A stretch of DNA of 64,000 nucleotides from CAWGYQ01 sp963817395 (GTDB lineage: Bacteria > Acidobacteriota > Vicinamibacteria > Vicinamibacterales > CAVPJW01), in the NCBI GenBank assembly GCA_963817395.1, contig CAWFOC010000007.1, positions 186,001-250,000 of the forward strand, read 5' to 3'. Below, in pieces: positions 39,604 to 48,989 of the stretch; positions within the stretch are counted from its first letter, which is position 1, and the number at the start of each line of letters is the position of its first letter. The notes beneath the pieces were generated by a model. That model saw only the letters and a list, made by a program, of their open reading frames with translations, searched no databases and was not told the DNA's origin. The position numbers were made by a program, and so were the translations under genes.

Positions 39604-40566
39604 TCAAAACGGCAGGGCCGGGAGTCTGACCCGGGCCCGCAGCCGATCGTCGCATAGCTCCACGACGAGCCGTTCCAGCAGGACCCGGTGATCACCGGCC
39701 GATGTCTTCAGGGCCAGATCGGTTCTGAGCACGGCATCGAGAGCGGTTCGAACATGGGATCCGGCCATCCGGCTCTCGGCGACCCACCGCAACTGCCCCA
39801 GCACCATATAGGCAGGATGTCCCTCATCGAGGAGCAGCACCAGTTCGCGGAGTGCGCGGCCCACATCCTTGCTCGAGATGGCATCGGCAATCGCAAACTG
39901 TTCCTGGAGCATCTCGGGCCCGATGCTGTCGGTCACATGGGCCAGAGTGATGGCTCCCTCGCTCGACGCATAGAGCGCCACTCGCTCGAAATCCGCGCGT
40001 AGTCTGCTGACATCACTCCAGTTCCTCCGGGCCAGCAGCGCCACTGCGGCCGGTTCGATGGGCACATCCCGCAGCCGCGCCTGTTCCCTCACCCAGCGCC
40101 TGGCGTCGTCCTCGGTTTCTACACTGCCGCACGTGACGACGGAGGCAGATTGCATCAGGGCACGAGAAATACGGCGGCGCATGTCGAGCATGTCGGCAAC
40201 CAGCACCAGCGTTGTATGCGGTTCCGGCGCAGCGATGTAGCCCTCGAGGGCCTCGAGGGTCGCCTGGGCCTCGGCGCTGTCACGCTTCGGGAACAGGAGT
40301 TTTTCGGCCTGCAGGACCAACACGATCCGGCGCGGTGTCATGAGCGGCAAGGTTCTGGCAGAGTCGAGCAGCGCCTGGCCCGCTCCGTCGTCTCCTCCAT
40401 ACAGGCGATCCAGATTGAAGGCCCGGAGCCCCAGGTCGAGCTTCTCGACGAGCGCCGTGACGAGTGCGGACTTTTCGGACTCGTCTTCTCCGATCACCAC
40501 GTAAATGGAGTCGAGATTTCCACTCGTGATGTCGGCAAGGACGGTGGCAGGGGTTCGTTCGGGCAT
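39604..40566 (-). CDS. holA: DNA polymerase III subunit delta
   Basis: 320 residues. Clamp-loader delta: N-terminal IYVVIGEDESEKSALVTALV, the RTLPLMTPRRIVLVLQAEKL segment, TTLVLVADMLDMRRRISRAL, and a C-terminal helical domain with FAIADAISSKDVGRALRELV and GQLRWVAESRMAG. It opens the beta clamp. It is the last gene of the 25 kb leftward block, 75 bases after lptE. leuS-lptE-holA is the same order as in E. coli. Confidence 0.88.
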   Translation of the reverse strand: MPERTPATVLADITSGNLDSIYVVIGEDESEKSALVTALVEKLDLGLRAFNLDRLYGGDDGAGQALLDSARTLPLMTPRRIVLVLQAEKLLFPKRDSAEAQATLEALEGYIAAPEPHTTLVLVADMLDMRRRISRALMQSASVVTCGSVETEDDARRWVREQARLRDVPIEPAAVALLARRNWSDVSRLRADFERVALYASSEGAITLAHVTDSIGPEMLQEQFAIADAISSKDVGRALRELVLLLDEGHPAYMVLGQLRWVAESRMAGSHVRTALDAVLRTDLALKTSAGDHRVLLERLVVELCDDRLRARVRLPALPF

Positions 40567-40641
40567 GGAGTCGTCAGACTCGGAACCCGACGGAGTTGGA
40601 CCGGTGCCGGCGGTCGCTTCGACGCTGTCGCACGCGCGGAC

Positions 40642-41187
40642 TCAGAAGGCCTCGAGAATCGCGCTGACGACGGAACGTGCGACGTCGCCCATGACGCGCT
40701 CGAAGGCATTCGATTCCTGGCCGAAGAACGTGGCGGGATCGAGCGCGTTGTTGCCGCTGGCAGCCTCGTATTCCTCCCGGAACACCATCGCCGGGTGTTC
40801 CCAGAGGATTTTGTTCGTCGTCATGTCGCGGAACTCGATCTTGGCGGTGAGTGTCACGAGGTACTGCGAGGCTTGCTGATCTTCGTTGAACGTCGTCGGC
40901 TGAAGCCCCACGTGCAGAATCTCGCCGAGCAGGAGCGCGTCAACGCCGGTTCGCTGCGGAAGCACGCGGTATTTGCCGCGCCCGATGAATTCGGTCCGCA
41001 CGCGATCGGTGAGCTTGTCGTCGAGGTCGTAGAACCCAGTGCGATTCACGAACGTCGGGATGCCAATGGTCTTGATGTAGGACGGAAGAAACGTTCCGCG
41101 CCCGGCGAGCGAGTATCCGCATCCCGGCAGCATTGGGGCCAATGCAAGCACCAGCGCGATACGGGTCAGGATTGTTCGTATGCTCAT
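40642..41187 (-). CDS. lptE: LPS assembly lipoprotein LptE
   Basis: 181 residues from the ATG at 41187, overlapping the leuS stop by one base. Lipoprotein signal peptide ending in MLPGC-GYSLAG, so it is lipidated at Cys and anchored in the outer membrane. The body has IKTIGIPTFVNRTGFYDLDD and VTLTAKIEFRDMTTNKILWE, typical of LptE/LPS-assembly RlpB-like proteins, which plug the LptD barrel that exports LPS. It implies a didermal envelope with LPS or related glycolipid. Confidence 0.85.
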   Translation of the reverse strand: MSIRTILTRIALVLALAPMLPGCGYSLAGRGTFLPSYIKTIGIPTFVNRTGFYDLDDKLTDRVRTEFIGRGKYRVLPQRTGVDALLLGEILHVGLQPTTFNEDQQASQYLVTLTAKIEFRDMTTNKILWEHPAMVFREEYEAASGNNALDPATFFGQESNAFERVMGDVARSVVSAILEAF

Positions 41188-43727
41188 CACTGCACCACGA
41201 TGTTCACCAGCCGGCCCCGCGCCACCACGATGTTCTTGACGAGACGGTCGGCGACATACGGATTGATCGCCGGATCGGCCAGCGCCCGATCGCGCAGCTC
41301 ATCCTCACTGGCCCCGGCCGGCACGGTGATCCTCGCCCGGACCTTGCCGTTCACCGTGACGGGAACGACGATTTCCTCGGCACGGGCCACCTCGGCGTCG
41401 AAGGTCGGCCATTCGGCGGCTCCGAGACCGTCGTGGTGGCCGAGCCGCTCCCACATTTCTTCGGCCATGTGCGGCGCGAAGGGGGCCAACAGTCGCGTCA
41501 GCGCTTCGACGGCCTCTTTGACCACGGCGACCGTCTCCGCGCGCTCGAGCACGGCCACTGCGGATTCACCCCGTCGACCCACGGCGCCCGTCGATGTCTG
41601 GTCGCAGAAATTGTAGAGCTCGTTCACCAGCTCCATGATCGCGGACAAGGCGGTATTCAGGTGCTGCCGCTCCTCGACGTCGATCGTGACTCGGCGCATG
41701 GTGTGGTGTGCTTTTCGTCTGAGCGCCCGCTCGGCGTCGCTCAGCGAGTCGGGCATCTCGGCCGCATACCCGGTGACTGCATCAGCCCAGTGGTCCACCA
41801 GGCGCCACACCCGCGCCAGAAAGCGGTAGCTGCCCTCGAGGCCGGTATCGGTCCACTCGACCTCCTTCTCGGGAGGCGCCACGAACATGACGTAGAGGCG
41901 CAGCGCGTCGGCGCCGTACCTGGCCACCATGTCGTCGGGATCGACGACGTTGCCCTTCGACTTCGACATCACGGCGCCGTCCTTCAGGACCATGCCCTGC
42001 GTCAGCAGCTGGGTGAACGGCTCCTCCAGAGTCACCAGCCCCAGGTCGCGCAGCACGCGCGTGAAGAATCGTGAGTAGATCAGGTGCAGAATCGCGTGCT
42101 CGACCCCTCCGCTGTAGAAATCGACGGGCATCCAGTAGGCGGCCTTCCCGGGATCGAACGGCAGTTCGCTGTTGCCGGGGTCCGTGAAGCGCAGATAGTA
42201 CCAGGACGAGTCGAAAAACGTGTCCATCGTGTCGGTCTCACGCCTCGCGGCGCCGCCGCACCTGGGACACGTGGTTTCGACGAACTCCTTCACCTGGGCC
42301 AGCGGTGAATCGCCCCGGCCACTGAAGCTCGTCACCTTCGGCAGCACGACCGGAAGCTCATCGTACGGAACGGCGACCACCCCGTCGATCGGGCAATAGA
42401 CGATCGGGATCGGCGTGCCCCAGTAGCGCTGGCGCGAAATGCCCCAGTCCTTCAACCGGTACTGAATGGCCTCGTCTCCAATGCCCTGCTGGCGAGCGAC
42501 CGTGGTCATCGCCTTGTTGGCGCGATCGGACTCGAGGCCCGAGAATTCGCCAGAATTGACGAGGCGCCCGGGCTCCGCGTAGCCCGCCTCCAGCGAGTCC
42601 AGGGACAGAAGCTCGTCAGGGGGCTGGACCACGATTCGCACCGGCAGGTCGTACTTTCGCGCAAACTCGAAGTCGCGCTGATCGTGGCCGGGCACTCCCA
42701 TCACCGCACCGGTTCCGTACTCGCCCAGCACGAAATTGGCGATCCAGATCGGCACACGCTCGCCCGTGAAGGGATTGAGCGCCCATCGGCCCGTGTCGAT
42801 TCCTTCCTTCTCCACGTCCCCACTGACGCGAGCCGTCCGGTCCTGACGCCGGAAGCGCTCGGCAACCTCGCGCACCGACACGAACGACACCTCGTCGCGA
42901 ACGAACTCGTCGAGCAGGGCATGCTCGGGCGCGAGCAAGACGAAGGTCGCGCCATAGATCGTGTCGATCCTGGTCGTGAATACCTCAATGGAGGTCTGGC
43001 TCCGTTCGCCATCGCGCGTCAGCAGCGGAAAGCGCACTCGGGCGCCCTCGGATCTCCCAATCCAGTTACGCTGCATCGTCAGCACTTTGTCCGGCCAGCG
43101 ACCGAGCGATTCGATGCGGTCCAGGAGATCGTCAGCGTAGTGGGTGATCCGGAGGAACCACTGCTCCAGCTCACGAGAGGTCACGATGGTGCCGCAACGC
43201 CAGCATGCACCGTCGACGACTTGTTCGTTCGCGAGCACGGTCTGACAGCTCGGGCACCAGTTGACGGTTGAACGCCGTCGGTAGGCAAGCCCGCGTTCGA
43301 ACATCTTCAGGAACAGCCACTGGTTCCAGTGGTAGTACTCGGGGTCGCACGTGGCGATCTCTCGCTCCCAGGCGTAGCTGATGCCCAGGCGCTGGAGCTG
43401 GCCCTTCATGTGGGCGATGTTGGCGAGCGTCGATGTCTCCGGATGGATGCCGCTCTTGATCGCCGCATTCTCGGCCGGCAAGCCGAAGGCGTCCCAGCCA
43501 AACGGGTGCAGCACGTTGTAGCCGCGCATCCGCTTGGTGCGCGCCATCACGTCGCCGATGATGTAGTTGCGGACGTGCCCGACGTGCGCATAACCCGACG
43601 GGTAGGCGAACATCTCCAGGCAGTAGAACTTGCGCCGCGAGGGATCTTCAGAAACCTCGAACGCGCGTGTCGCGGCCCAGCGCTCCTGCCATTTTCGATC
43701 GAACGCCTGCGGTGTGAAATCAGCCAT
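41187..43727 (-). CDS. leuS: Leucyl-tRNA synthetase
   Basis: 846 residues from the ATG at 43727 (MADFTPQAFDRKWQERW). Class I: PSGYAHVGHVRNYIIGDVMA (HIGH equivalent), zinc pairs CPSCQ and CWRCG, the CP1 editing domain with EVFTTRIDTIYGATFVLLA and GTGAVMGVPGHDQRDFEFA, SRQRYWGTPIPIVYC, a second zinc pair CPRCGG, and VMSKSKGNVVDPDDM (KMSKS). Complete. A TATAAT 30 bases upstream suggests a promoter of its own inside the end of the preceding gene. Confidence 0.97.
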   Translation of the reverse strand: MADFTPQAFDRKWQERWAATRAFEVSEDPSRRKFYCLEMFAYPSGYAHVGHVRNYIIGDVMARTKRMRGYNVLHPFGWDAFGLPAENAAIKSGIHPETSTLANIAHMKGQLQRLGISYAWEREIATCDPEYYHWNQWLFLKMFERGLAYRRRSTVNWCPSCQTVLANEQVVDGACWRCGTIVTSRELEQWFLRITHYADDLLDRIESLGRWPDKVLTMQRNWIGRSEGARVRFPLLTRDGERSQTSIEVFTTRIDTIYGATFVLLAPEHALLDEFVRDEVSFVSVREVAERFRRQDRTARVSGDVEKEGIDTGRWALNPFTGERVPIWIANFVLGEYGTGAVMGVPGHDQRDFEFARKYDLPVRIVVQPPDELLSLDSLEAGYAEPGRLVNSGEFSGLESDRANKAMTTVARQQGIGDEAIQYRLKDWGISRQRYWGTPIPIVYCPIDGVVAVPYDELPVVLPKVTSFSGRGDSPLAQVKEFVETTCPRCGGAARRETDTMDTFFDSSWYYLRFTDPGNSELPFDPGKAAYWMPVDFYSGGVEHAILHLIYSRFFTRVLRDLGLVTLEEPFTQLLTQGMVLKDGAVMSKSKGNVVDPDDMVARYGADALRLYVMFVAPPEKEVEWTDTGLEGSYRFLARVWRLVDHWADAVTGYAAEMPDSLSDAERALRRKAHHTMRRVTIDVEERQHLNTALSAIMELVNELYNFCDQTSTGAVGRRGESAVAVLERAETVAVVKEAVEALTRLLAPFAPHMAEEMWERLGHHDGLGAAEWPTFDAEVARAEEIVVPVTVNGKVRARITVPAGASEDELRDRALADPAINPYVADRLVKNIVVARGRLVNIVVQ

Positions 43728-43756
43728 CGACGAGTGAAACCCGCGCTCCACTCTCC

Positions 43757-43762
43757 ATTATA
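43757..43762 (-). promoter_or_regulatory. -10 box of leuS overlapping the upstream stop codon
   Basis: A perfect TATAAT on the minus strand contains the TAA stop of the HDAC-family gene. Predicted start of transcription is about 20-25 bases before the leuS ATG. The -35 region (CGCACT at 17 bases) is poor. Confidence 0.4.
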
Positions 43763-44783
43763 GCTGCCAATAACGCGCGAGTGCGGCACGCGACGCGGCG
43801 ATCGCCGTGGCGCCGCGACGCGTCTGACCTTCTATGGGATCCAGAGGCACTGTCTTGCCGTCGGCGAGTACCTCCACGGTTGCCGACAAACAGGCACCCA
43901 ATGCGCGCAGATCGTACCCTCCCTCGGTGACGAGTACCATGCGGCCGTCACAGACGCGATCAGCCAGTGCCCGCAGGCGTGTCGTCAGCCGCGTGTACCC
44001 GCTGGTGCTGACCCGCATGCCGGCCAGCGGATCGCGCTCGTGAGCGTCGAAGCCGGCCGAAACAATCAGCGCGCCAGGGTCGAACTGCTCGAGAACAGGG
44101 ATCACCAGATCGCGGAAGACGAGATCATAGTCGGCATCGCCAGAGCCGGCTTCCATCGGCACGTTCAGTGTGAAACCAGCACCTTCGGCCTCCCCGACTT
44201 CCTCGGCCGCGCCGGTACCGGGATAGTACGGGGACTGATGGGTCGAGACGTAGAGGACTCGAGGATCGGCGTAGAAAATGGCCTGCGTCCCGTTGCCGTG
44301 ATGGACGTCGTAGTCCACGATGGCGACGCGGGCCATACCGGCCGCCAGCGCATGGGAGGCCGCAACGGCCACGTTGTTATACAAACAGAACCCCATGGCG
44401 CGGTTTGACTCCGCATGGTGCCCGGGTGGCCGCACGAGCGCCAGGGCCCGTGTGCCACGGGTCGCCAAGACGAGGTCCACGGCCTCAATGGCCGCCCCGG
44501 CAGCCAGCAGGGCGACGGACGCTGAATCGGGCGACGTGTAGGTATCGGGGTCGAGCTTGACCGCCCGGCCTGCGGTGCCGGCAATGATCTGCAGGTGAGA
44601 CGCGGTGTGGACTCGGGCCAGTTCTGCTGGCGTCGCCGTACGCGGCTCGATGACGCGTCCACCGCGTTCCCGCCAGATCGACGCGACGGCGGCCATCACC
44701 TGCGCGCGTTCAGCCGACTCGGGATGGCCGGGTGGCGTCAGGTGGTCCGCGAAACGTTCGGAATGAACGAGCGCGAAGGGCAT
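43758..44783 (-). CDS. Histone deacetylase/AcuC family protein
   Basis: 341 residues. Zinc-dependent arginase-deacetylase fold: HPESAERAQVM, ALVRPPGHHAESNRAMGFCL (active-site His pair), VAIVDYDVHHGNGTQAIFY (zinc Asp and His), ALIVSAGFDAHERDPLAGM (second zinc Asp) and VTEGGYDLRALG (Tyr-containing loop). Bacterial members remove acetyl groups from acetyl-lysine on enzymes or from acetylpolyamines. Which applies here is unknown. It begins directly after the acyltransferase stop. Confidence 0.85.
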   Translation of the reverse strand: MPFALVHSERFADHLTPPGHPESAERAQVMAAVASIWRERGGRVIEPRTATPAELARVHTASHLQIIAGTAGRAVKLDPDTYTSPDSASVALLAAGAAIEAVDLVLATRGTRALALVRPPGHHAESNRAMGFCLYNNVAVAASHALAAGMARVAIVDYDVHHGNGTQAIFYADPRVLYVSTHQSPYYPGTGAAEEVGEAEGAGFTLNVPMEAGSGDADYDLVFRDLVIPVLEQFDPGALIVSAGFDAHERDPLAGMRVSTSGYTRLTTRLRALADRVCDGRMVLVTEGGYDLRALGACLSATVEVLADGKTVPLDPIEGQTRRGATAIAASRAALARYWQL

Positions 44784-45479
44784 TTACTCGCGGACCGGCG
44801 CGCTCTCCAGCAAAGCCAACGCCCGCTGTTCGAGCGTGTTGAGCGAGTGTTCGACCAGTTGCCTGAACTCCTCCAGCACGGCCGCGCTGGCATCTTCGGG
44901 CACTCTCACAGGCTTGCCAACCACGACCGACACGGTGGTGAACGGCCGGGGAATCTGTGTCCGATCCCAGCTCTGAAGCGTCCAGTGCCGGGCAGCTTCC
45001 AGATGAAATGGCACCACTGGAGCTCCAGTCGCGCTGGCCAACCACACGGCGCCCGGCTGCACGCGACACGCTGGCCCTCGTGGCCCGTCCACGGTGAACC
45101 CAACGGGACGGCCTTCGGACAGATCCCGCTTCAGCTGAAGCAGTGCTCGGAGTCCGCCGCGTGACGACGATCCGCGAGCCGTCCCATAGCCGAAACTCTC
45201 GATCACGCGCGCGATCCACTCGCCATCGAAGTTCTGACTCGTGATGACGACAATGCCACGGTTGCGGAAATAGTAGCAGGCCGGAAGGATCCGCCCGTGC
45301 CAGAACGCCATGATCGGCTGCTGGCCAGCGGCCTCGATCTCGGCGAAGTGCTGCATGCCCTCGGTTCGCCACGTGAGCGTGCGGCCCAGCGTTCCGACGA
45401 GCGGCCCCACGACTGACGCGATCGCCGCCGCCTGCGCGCGCTTGACCCGCGAGGTGCGCCACTCCGAGTCCGCGGTCAC
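44784..45479 (-). CDS. Lysophospholipid acyltransferase-like protein (DUF374)
   Basis: 231 residues from the GTG at 45479, which overlaps the ETF-QO stop (GTGA). PIMAFWHGRILPACYYF carries an HG-type motif of the LPLAT superfamily. VVITSQNFDGEWIARVIESF and SSRGGLRALLQLKRDLSEGR then GFTVDGPRGPACRVQPG are the DUF374 signatures. A short hydrophobic segment sits near the N-terminus. Such proteins probably acylate a lipid A-like or lysophospholipid acceptor at the inner membrane. Specificity is inferred only from the family. Confidence 0.75.
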   Translation of the reverse strand: MTADSEWRTSRVKRAQAAAIASVVGPLVGTLGRTLTWRTEGMQHFAEIEAAGQQPIMAFWHGRILPACYYFRNRGIVVITSQNFDGEWIARVIESFGYGTARGSSSRGGLRALLQLKRDLSEGRPVGFTVDGPRGPACRVQPGAVWLASATGAPVVPFHLEAARHWTLQSWDRTQIPRPFTTVSVVVGKPVRVPEDASAAVLEEFRQLVEHSLNTLEQRALALLESAPVRE

Positions 45480-47136
45480 ATGCCGTCGTACTGGGGACCC
45501 CCGCCGCCCTCCGGCGGGACCCATGTGATGGCCTGGTACGGATCCATGATGTCGCACGTCTTGCAATGCACGCAGTTGGAGGCGTTGATCTGCAGCCTGA
45601 CCCCCTGCCCATTCTCCGCCGGCACAATCTCGTACACGTGCGCCGGGCAGAATCGCGTGCACGGATGCTGGTACTCGGCGCCGCAGATCGATTCGCACAC
45701 GTCAGTATGCACCAGGAGATGCGAGGGTTGATCCTCCTCGTGCCGCGTTCCCGAGTAGTGGACGTTGGTGAGCTTGTCGAACGTGAGCACGCGATCGGGC
45801 TTGAGAGCGTCTGACGCGGCTTTCTCCGCGGCTTCCGGCGAACCGTAGTAGTCCTCGACGGTCTTCATCCGCGCGTGGCCTGCATCGTTGTGCATCGGCC
45901 GCCACCACCACCCCTTCGTCGCCAGAGCGACCGCGGAATAGGCCAGGCCGGTTATCAATCCATGCTCGAAGCTCTGGTGGACGTTGCGCACGCCATAGAG
46001 CTCCGTGCGCACCTCGCTTGCATCGACTTTGTGCTGAAACGCCGAGAGCGCCTGTTCCGACCAGTCACCCTGGCCGATGGCCTCGAACGCCGTGTCGCCG
46101 GCGAGCATCCCGGTCTTGATGGCCAGATGAATGCCCTTCAAACGAAACGAATTGACGAACCCCGCGGCGTCTCCCACGATGAGCGCGCCGTCGGTGTGAC
46201 ACTTCGGCAGCGCGTACCAACCGCCCTCGGGCAATGCCTTCGCCCCGTAGTGAACCATGTGCCCATCGGCCAGCAGCGTGCGCATCAGGGGATGGGTCTT
46301 GAAGCGATTGAAGGCTGCATGCGGATCGAACATCGGATCACGATAATCGAGGCCGACGACGAAGCCGACCGACACGCGGCCTTCCGGCATCGCGTAGACG
46401 AAGCCGCCCCCGAACTCCTCGAACCGCAGCGGATACCCCATCGTGTGCATCACGGAGCCGGGCGCGATCCGGTGCGGTGGCACCTCCCAGAGCTCCTTGA
46501 TGCCGATCGCATACACCTGCGGGTTGCGGCCTGACGCGAGCCCGCGCCTGCGCACGAGTTCTTTCGTGAGGTTACCGCGCACGCCCTCGGCGAGAATCGT
46601 GATCTTGGCGCGCACGTCGACGCCGGGCTCGAAGTTCTCTCGACGCTCACCGTGGCGGCCGACACCCCGGTCGCCCGTCCGCACGCCCACCACACGCTCC
46701 CCATCCATCAGCAGGTGCTCGCCCGCAAAGCCCGCAAAATAATCGACGCCGGCCTCTTCCACCAGACCGGCCATCCATTTGCTGAAGCGATTGAGCGAGA
46801 TGATGTAGTTGCCGTGATTGCGAAGCGGGGGGGCGTGAACGGGAAACGCAGCCGGCGCTGTTCTGTGAGGAGGTACACGCGGTCTTCGTGCACCGGCGTG
46901 TCGAGCGGCGCGCCGCGCTCGCGGAAATCGGGAACGAGCTCCGCCAGGCTCGCCGGATCGAGCACCGCGCCCGACAGCAGGTGCGCGCCAGGCTCCCGCG
47001 CCTTCTCCAGGACCGCAATCGACAGATCATCGCGGCCCGACTCCCGCTTGAGCGCGGCCAGACGCAGCGCCGCCGCCAGGCCGGCCGGTCCCCCGCCGAC
47101 AATGAGCACGTCGACTTCGAGTGTGTCGCGTTCCAC
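45476..47136 (-). CDS. Electron transfer flavoprotein-quinone oxidoreductase (frameshifted)
   Basis: Passes electrons from reduced ETF to the quinone pool at the membrane. The start is a GTG at 47136. FAD motif VDVLIVGGGPAGLAAALRLA, GAHLLSGAVLDP, then in a 7-C run near 46826-46832 one base appears to be missing, joining FPFTPP to LRNHGNYIISLNRFSKWM. After that come RGNLTKELV, ALIVGDAAGFVNSFRLKGIH and the 4Fe-4S C-terminus with CGAEYQHPCTRFCP and NCVHCKTCDIMDP. Corrected length is about 553 residues. It follows etfB and etfA in the same operon. Confidence 0.9.
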
Positions 47137-47172
47137 AGAGTCTTGGGCGTGTCGTCAGCCCGCCGCGCGCGG

Positions 47173-48159
47173 CTACTTCTGGAGCTCGGCGATGAGCGCG
47201 GGCGCAATCTCGAAGAGGTCGCCGGCAATACCGTAGTCGGCGATCTCGAAGATGGGCGCGTCGGGATCCTTGTTGATGGCGACGATCGTGCGCGACCCCT
47301 TCATGCCCACCACGTGCTGAATCGCACCTGAAATGCCGAGCGCCACGTAGAGCTTTGGCGCCACGGTCTGGCCCGAGCTGCCAATCTGGCGCTCCATCGG
47401 CAACCATCCGGAATCGCAGATCGGCCGCGACGCCGCGAGCTCGGCCCCCAGGGCCGCCGCCAGCCGTTCGGCCAGCGCCAGGTGCTCCCGAGCCTTGATG
47501 CCCCGCCCCACCGCGACGATTCGGTCGGCCTGCGCGAGGTCGACCGCCTGCTTCGCCTCTTGAAAGGGCGGTTCGGGCCGCTGACGCACCGCCGCCTGGT
47601 CCACGACCGCCGGCACCGAGCGAACTGCCGCCGGCGACGTCGCGCGCGCCACGGCGTCGGCCCGGAAGGCGCCAATCTGTAGGGTGACGAAATGCGGCGC
47701 GGGCCCCTCGAGCACCACGTCCGCTGTCAGCTTGCCCTGGAACATCGGACGGGCAAATGCCGGCGTCTCGCCGTCCATCTTGATCGCCGTGCAGTCGGTG
47801 ACGAGCGCCCGATCGAGTCGGGCCGCGAGCTTCGGCGCAAAGTCTCGAGCCTGATACGTGTGTGCCAGGAGCACGAGCGTCGGGGTCTGCTCCCCGAGCC
47901 ACTGTGCGAGCGCCGACGTGTAGGCATCGGGCGTGTACGGGGCGAGCAGGCTGGATTCGAGCGCCACCACTTCGGCCACGTCCGCTGAGGCCAGCTCTGT
48001 CGCGACCGCTCCGACATCCGCACCCGGCACCAGCACCGAGATCCGACCGCGCGCCACCTGCTGCGCCGCAGCAATCGCCTCCCAGCTCGCTCGATTGAGC
48101 TTGCCGTCCCGCTGCTCGGCAATCACGACAACCATGCTGTTCTCGATCGACGCACCCAT
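47173..48159 (-). CDS. etfA: Electron transfer flavoprotein alpha subunit
   Basis: 328 residues. N-terminal domain I, then the FAD-binding C-terminal domain with IVAVGRGIKAREHLALAERL, GAELAASRPICDSGWLPMER, IGSSGQTVAPKLYVALGISG and AINKDPDAPIFEIADYGIAG, the canonical EtfA signatures. It accepts electrons from acyl-CoA and related dehydrogenases as a heterodimer with EtfB. The ATG at 48159 follows the etfB stop by 7 bases. An internal ATG at 48135 (MVVVIAEQ) is an alternative start. Confidence 0.92.
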   Translation of the reverse strand: MGASIENSMVVVIAEQRDGKLNRASWEAIAAAQQVARGRISVLVPGADVGAVATELASADVAEVVALESSLLAPYTPDAYTSALAQWLGEQTPTLVLLAHTYQARDFAPKLAARLDRALVTDCTAIKMDGETPAFARPMFQGKLTADVVLEGPAPHFVTLQIGAFRADAVARATSPAAVRSVPAVVDQAAVRQRPEPPFQEAKQAVDLAQADRIVAVGRGIKAREHLALAERLAAALGAELAASRPICDSGWLPMERQIGSSGQTVAPKLYVALGISGAIQHVVGMKGSRTIVAINKDPDAPIFEIADYGIAGDLFEIAPALIAELQK

Positions 48160-48166
48160 GAGCGTC

Positions 48167-48928
48167 TTACAAAGCGCGCGCTTCGTCGCGCAGCCGAGTG
48201 ACCAGTTCGCGTGCGGCTTCGCCAGGCGTTCCGCCGATCATCGTGGTCTTCTTGGTCTTCTCGGGCACGTAGAGGGCCACGACGCGCTGGGTCGCTTTCG
48301 GCTCTACGGCGACGGCCACCTTGCGAATCTCTTTCTTCTTGGCCGCCATGATGCCTTTGAGGGTCGCGTAACGCAGCTGATTGATGCCGCTCTGAATCGT
48401 CAGCACGGCGGGCATCGGCATGGATACCCACTGAAACCACCCGCCCTCGAGCTCGCGTTTCACGCGCACCTCGCCGGATCCGATCTGGACGTCCATGATG
48501 ATCGTCGCGTGCGGCAGGCCGAGCCGCTCCGCCAGGATCACGCCCGTCTGCGCGAACCCTTGATCGTCGGACTGCAGGCCGGTGAGCAGGAGATCGAACC
48601 GCTCCTCCACGATGGCCCCGGCAAGCGCCGAGCTGACCCCGAACGCATCGGCTGACGCGAGCTGCTCGCCCTCGACGTGGATGGCGCGATCCGCTCCACG
48701 CGCCAGAGCCTCGCGAATCACCTGAGCGACGCGCGCGGGACCGGCCGAGCACACCACGACCTCGCCGGCGTGCTGCTCCCTCAGGCGCAGGGCCTCCTCG
48801 AGCGCGTAGGCGTCCGGCTCGTTCATCTCGTAACTGGCATCCTGCTCCCGGATCCAGGTGCGGGTCTCGTTGAGGCGTGGCTGCCATTCACGGACCGGGA
48901 CCTGCTTGATACAGACGCCAATCTTCAT
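48167..48928 (-). CDS. etfB: Electron transfer flavoprotein beta subunit
   Basis: 253 residues. MKIGVCIKQVPVREWQPRLN start, MNEPDAYALEEALRLREQ, LLLTGLQSDDQGFAQTGVIL and MPAVLTIQSGINQLRYATLK then GIMAAKKKEI are the EtfB blocks that bind AMP and contact partner dehydrogenases. It pairs with EtfA. It lies downstream of fabF with a 61-base gap. Confidence 0.92.
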   Translation of the reverse strand: MKIGVCIKQVPVREWQPRLNETRTWIREQDASYEMNEPDAYALEEALRLREQHAGEVVVCSAGPARVAQVIREALARGADRAIHVEGEQLASADAFGVSSALAGAIVEERFDLLLTGLQSDDQGFAQTGVILAERLGLPHATIIMDVQIGSGEVRVKRELEGGWFQWVSMPMPAVLTIQSGINQLRYATLKGIMAAKKKEIRKVAVAVEPKATQRVVALYVPEKTKKTTMIGGTPGEAARELVTRLRDEARAL

Positions 48929-48989
48929 CGACCTGGACCGATCCCCTGCGGCGGCTCGGGCGCGCGCGCGACTCGCCCCGGCCGGGCGA

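Noticed and set aside
39594..39604. Terminator between rpsT and holA
   Set aside because: The gap is only 9 bases and shows no stem followed by T residues.
43758..44783. Eukaryotic contamination suggested by a histone deacetylase
   Set aside because: AcuC/HDAC-family proteins are common in bacteria, and the gene sits in a tight bacterial operon.
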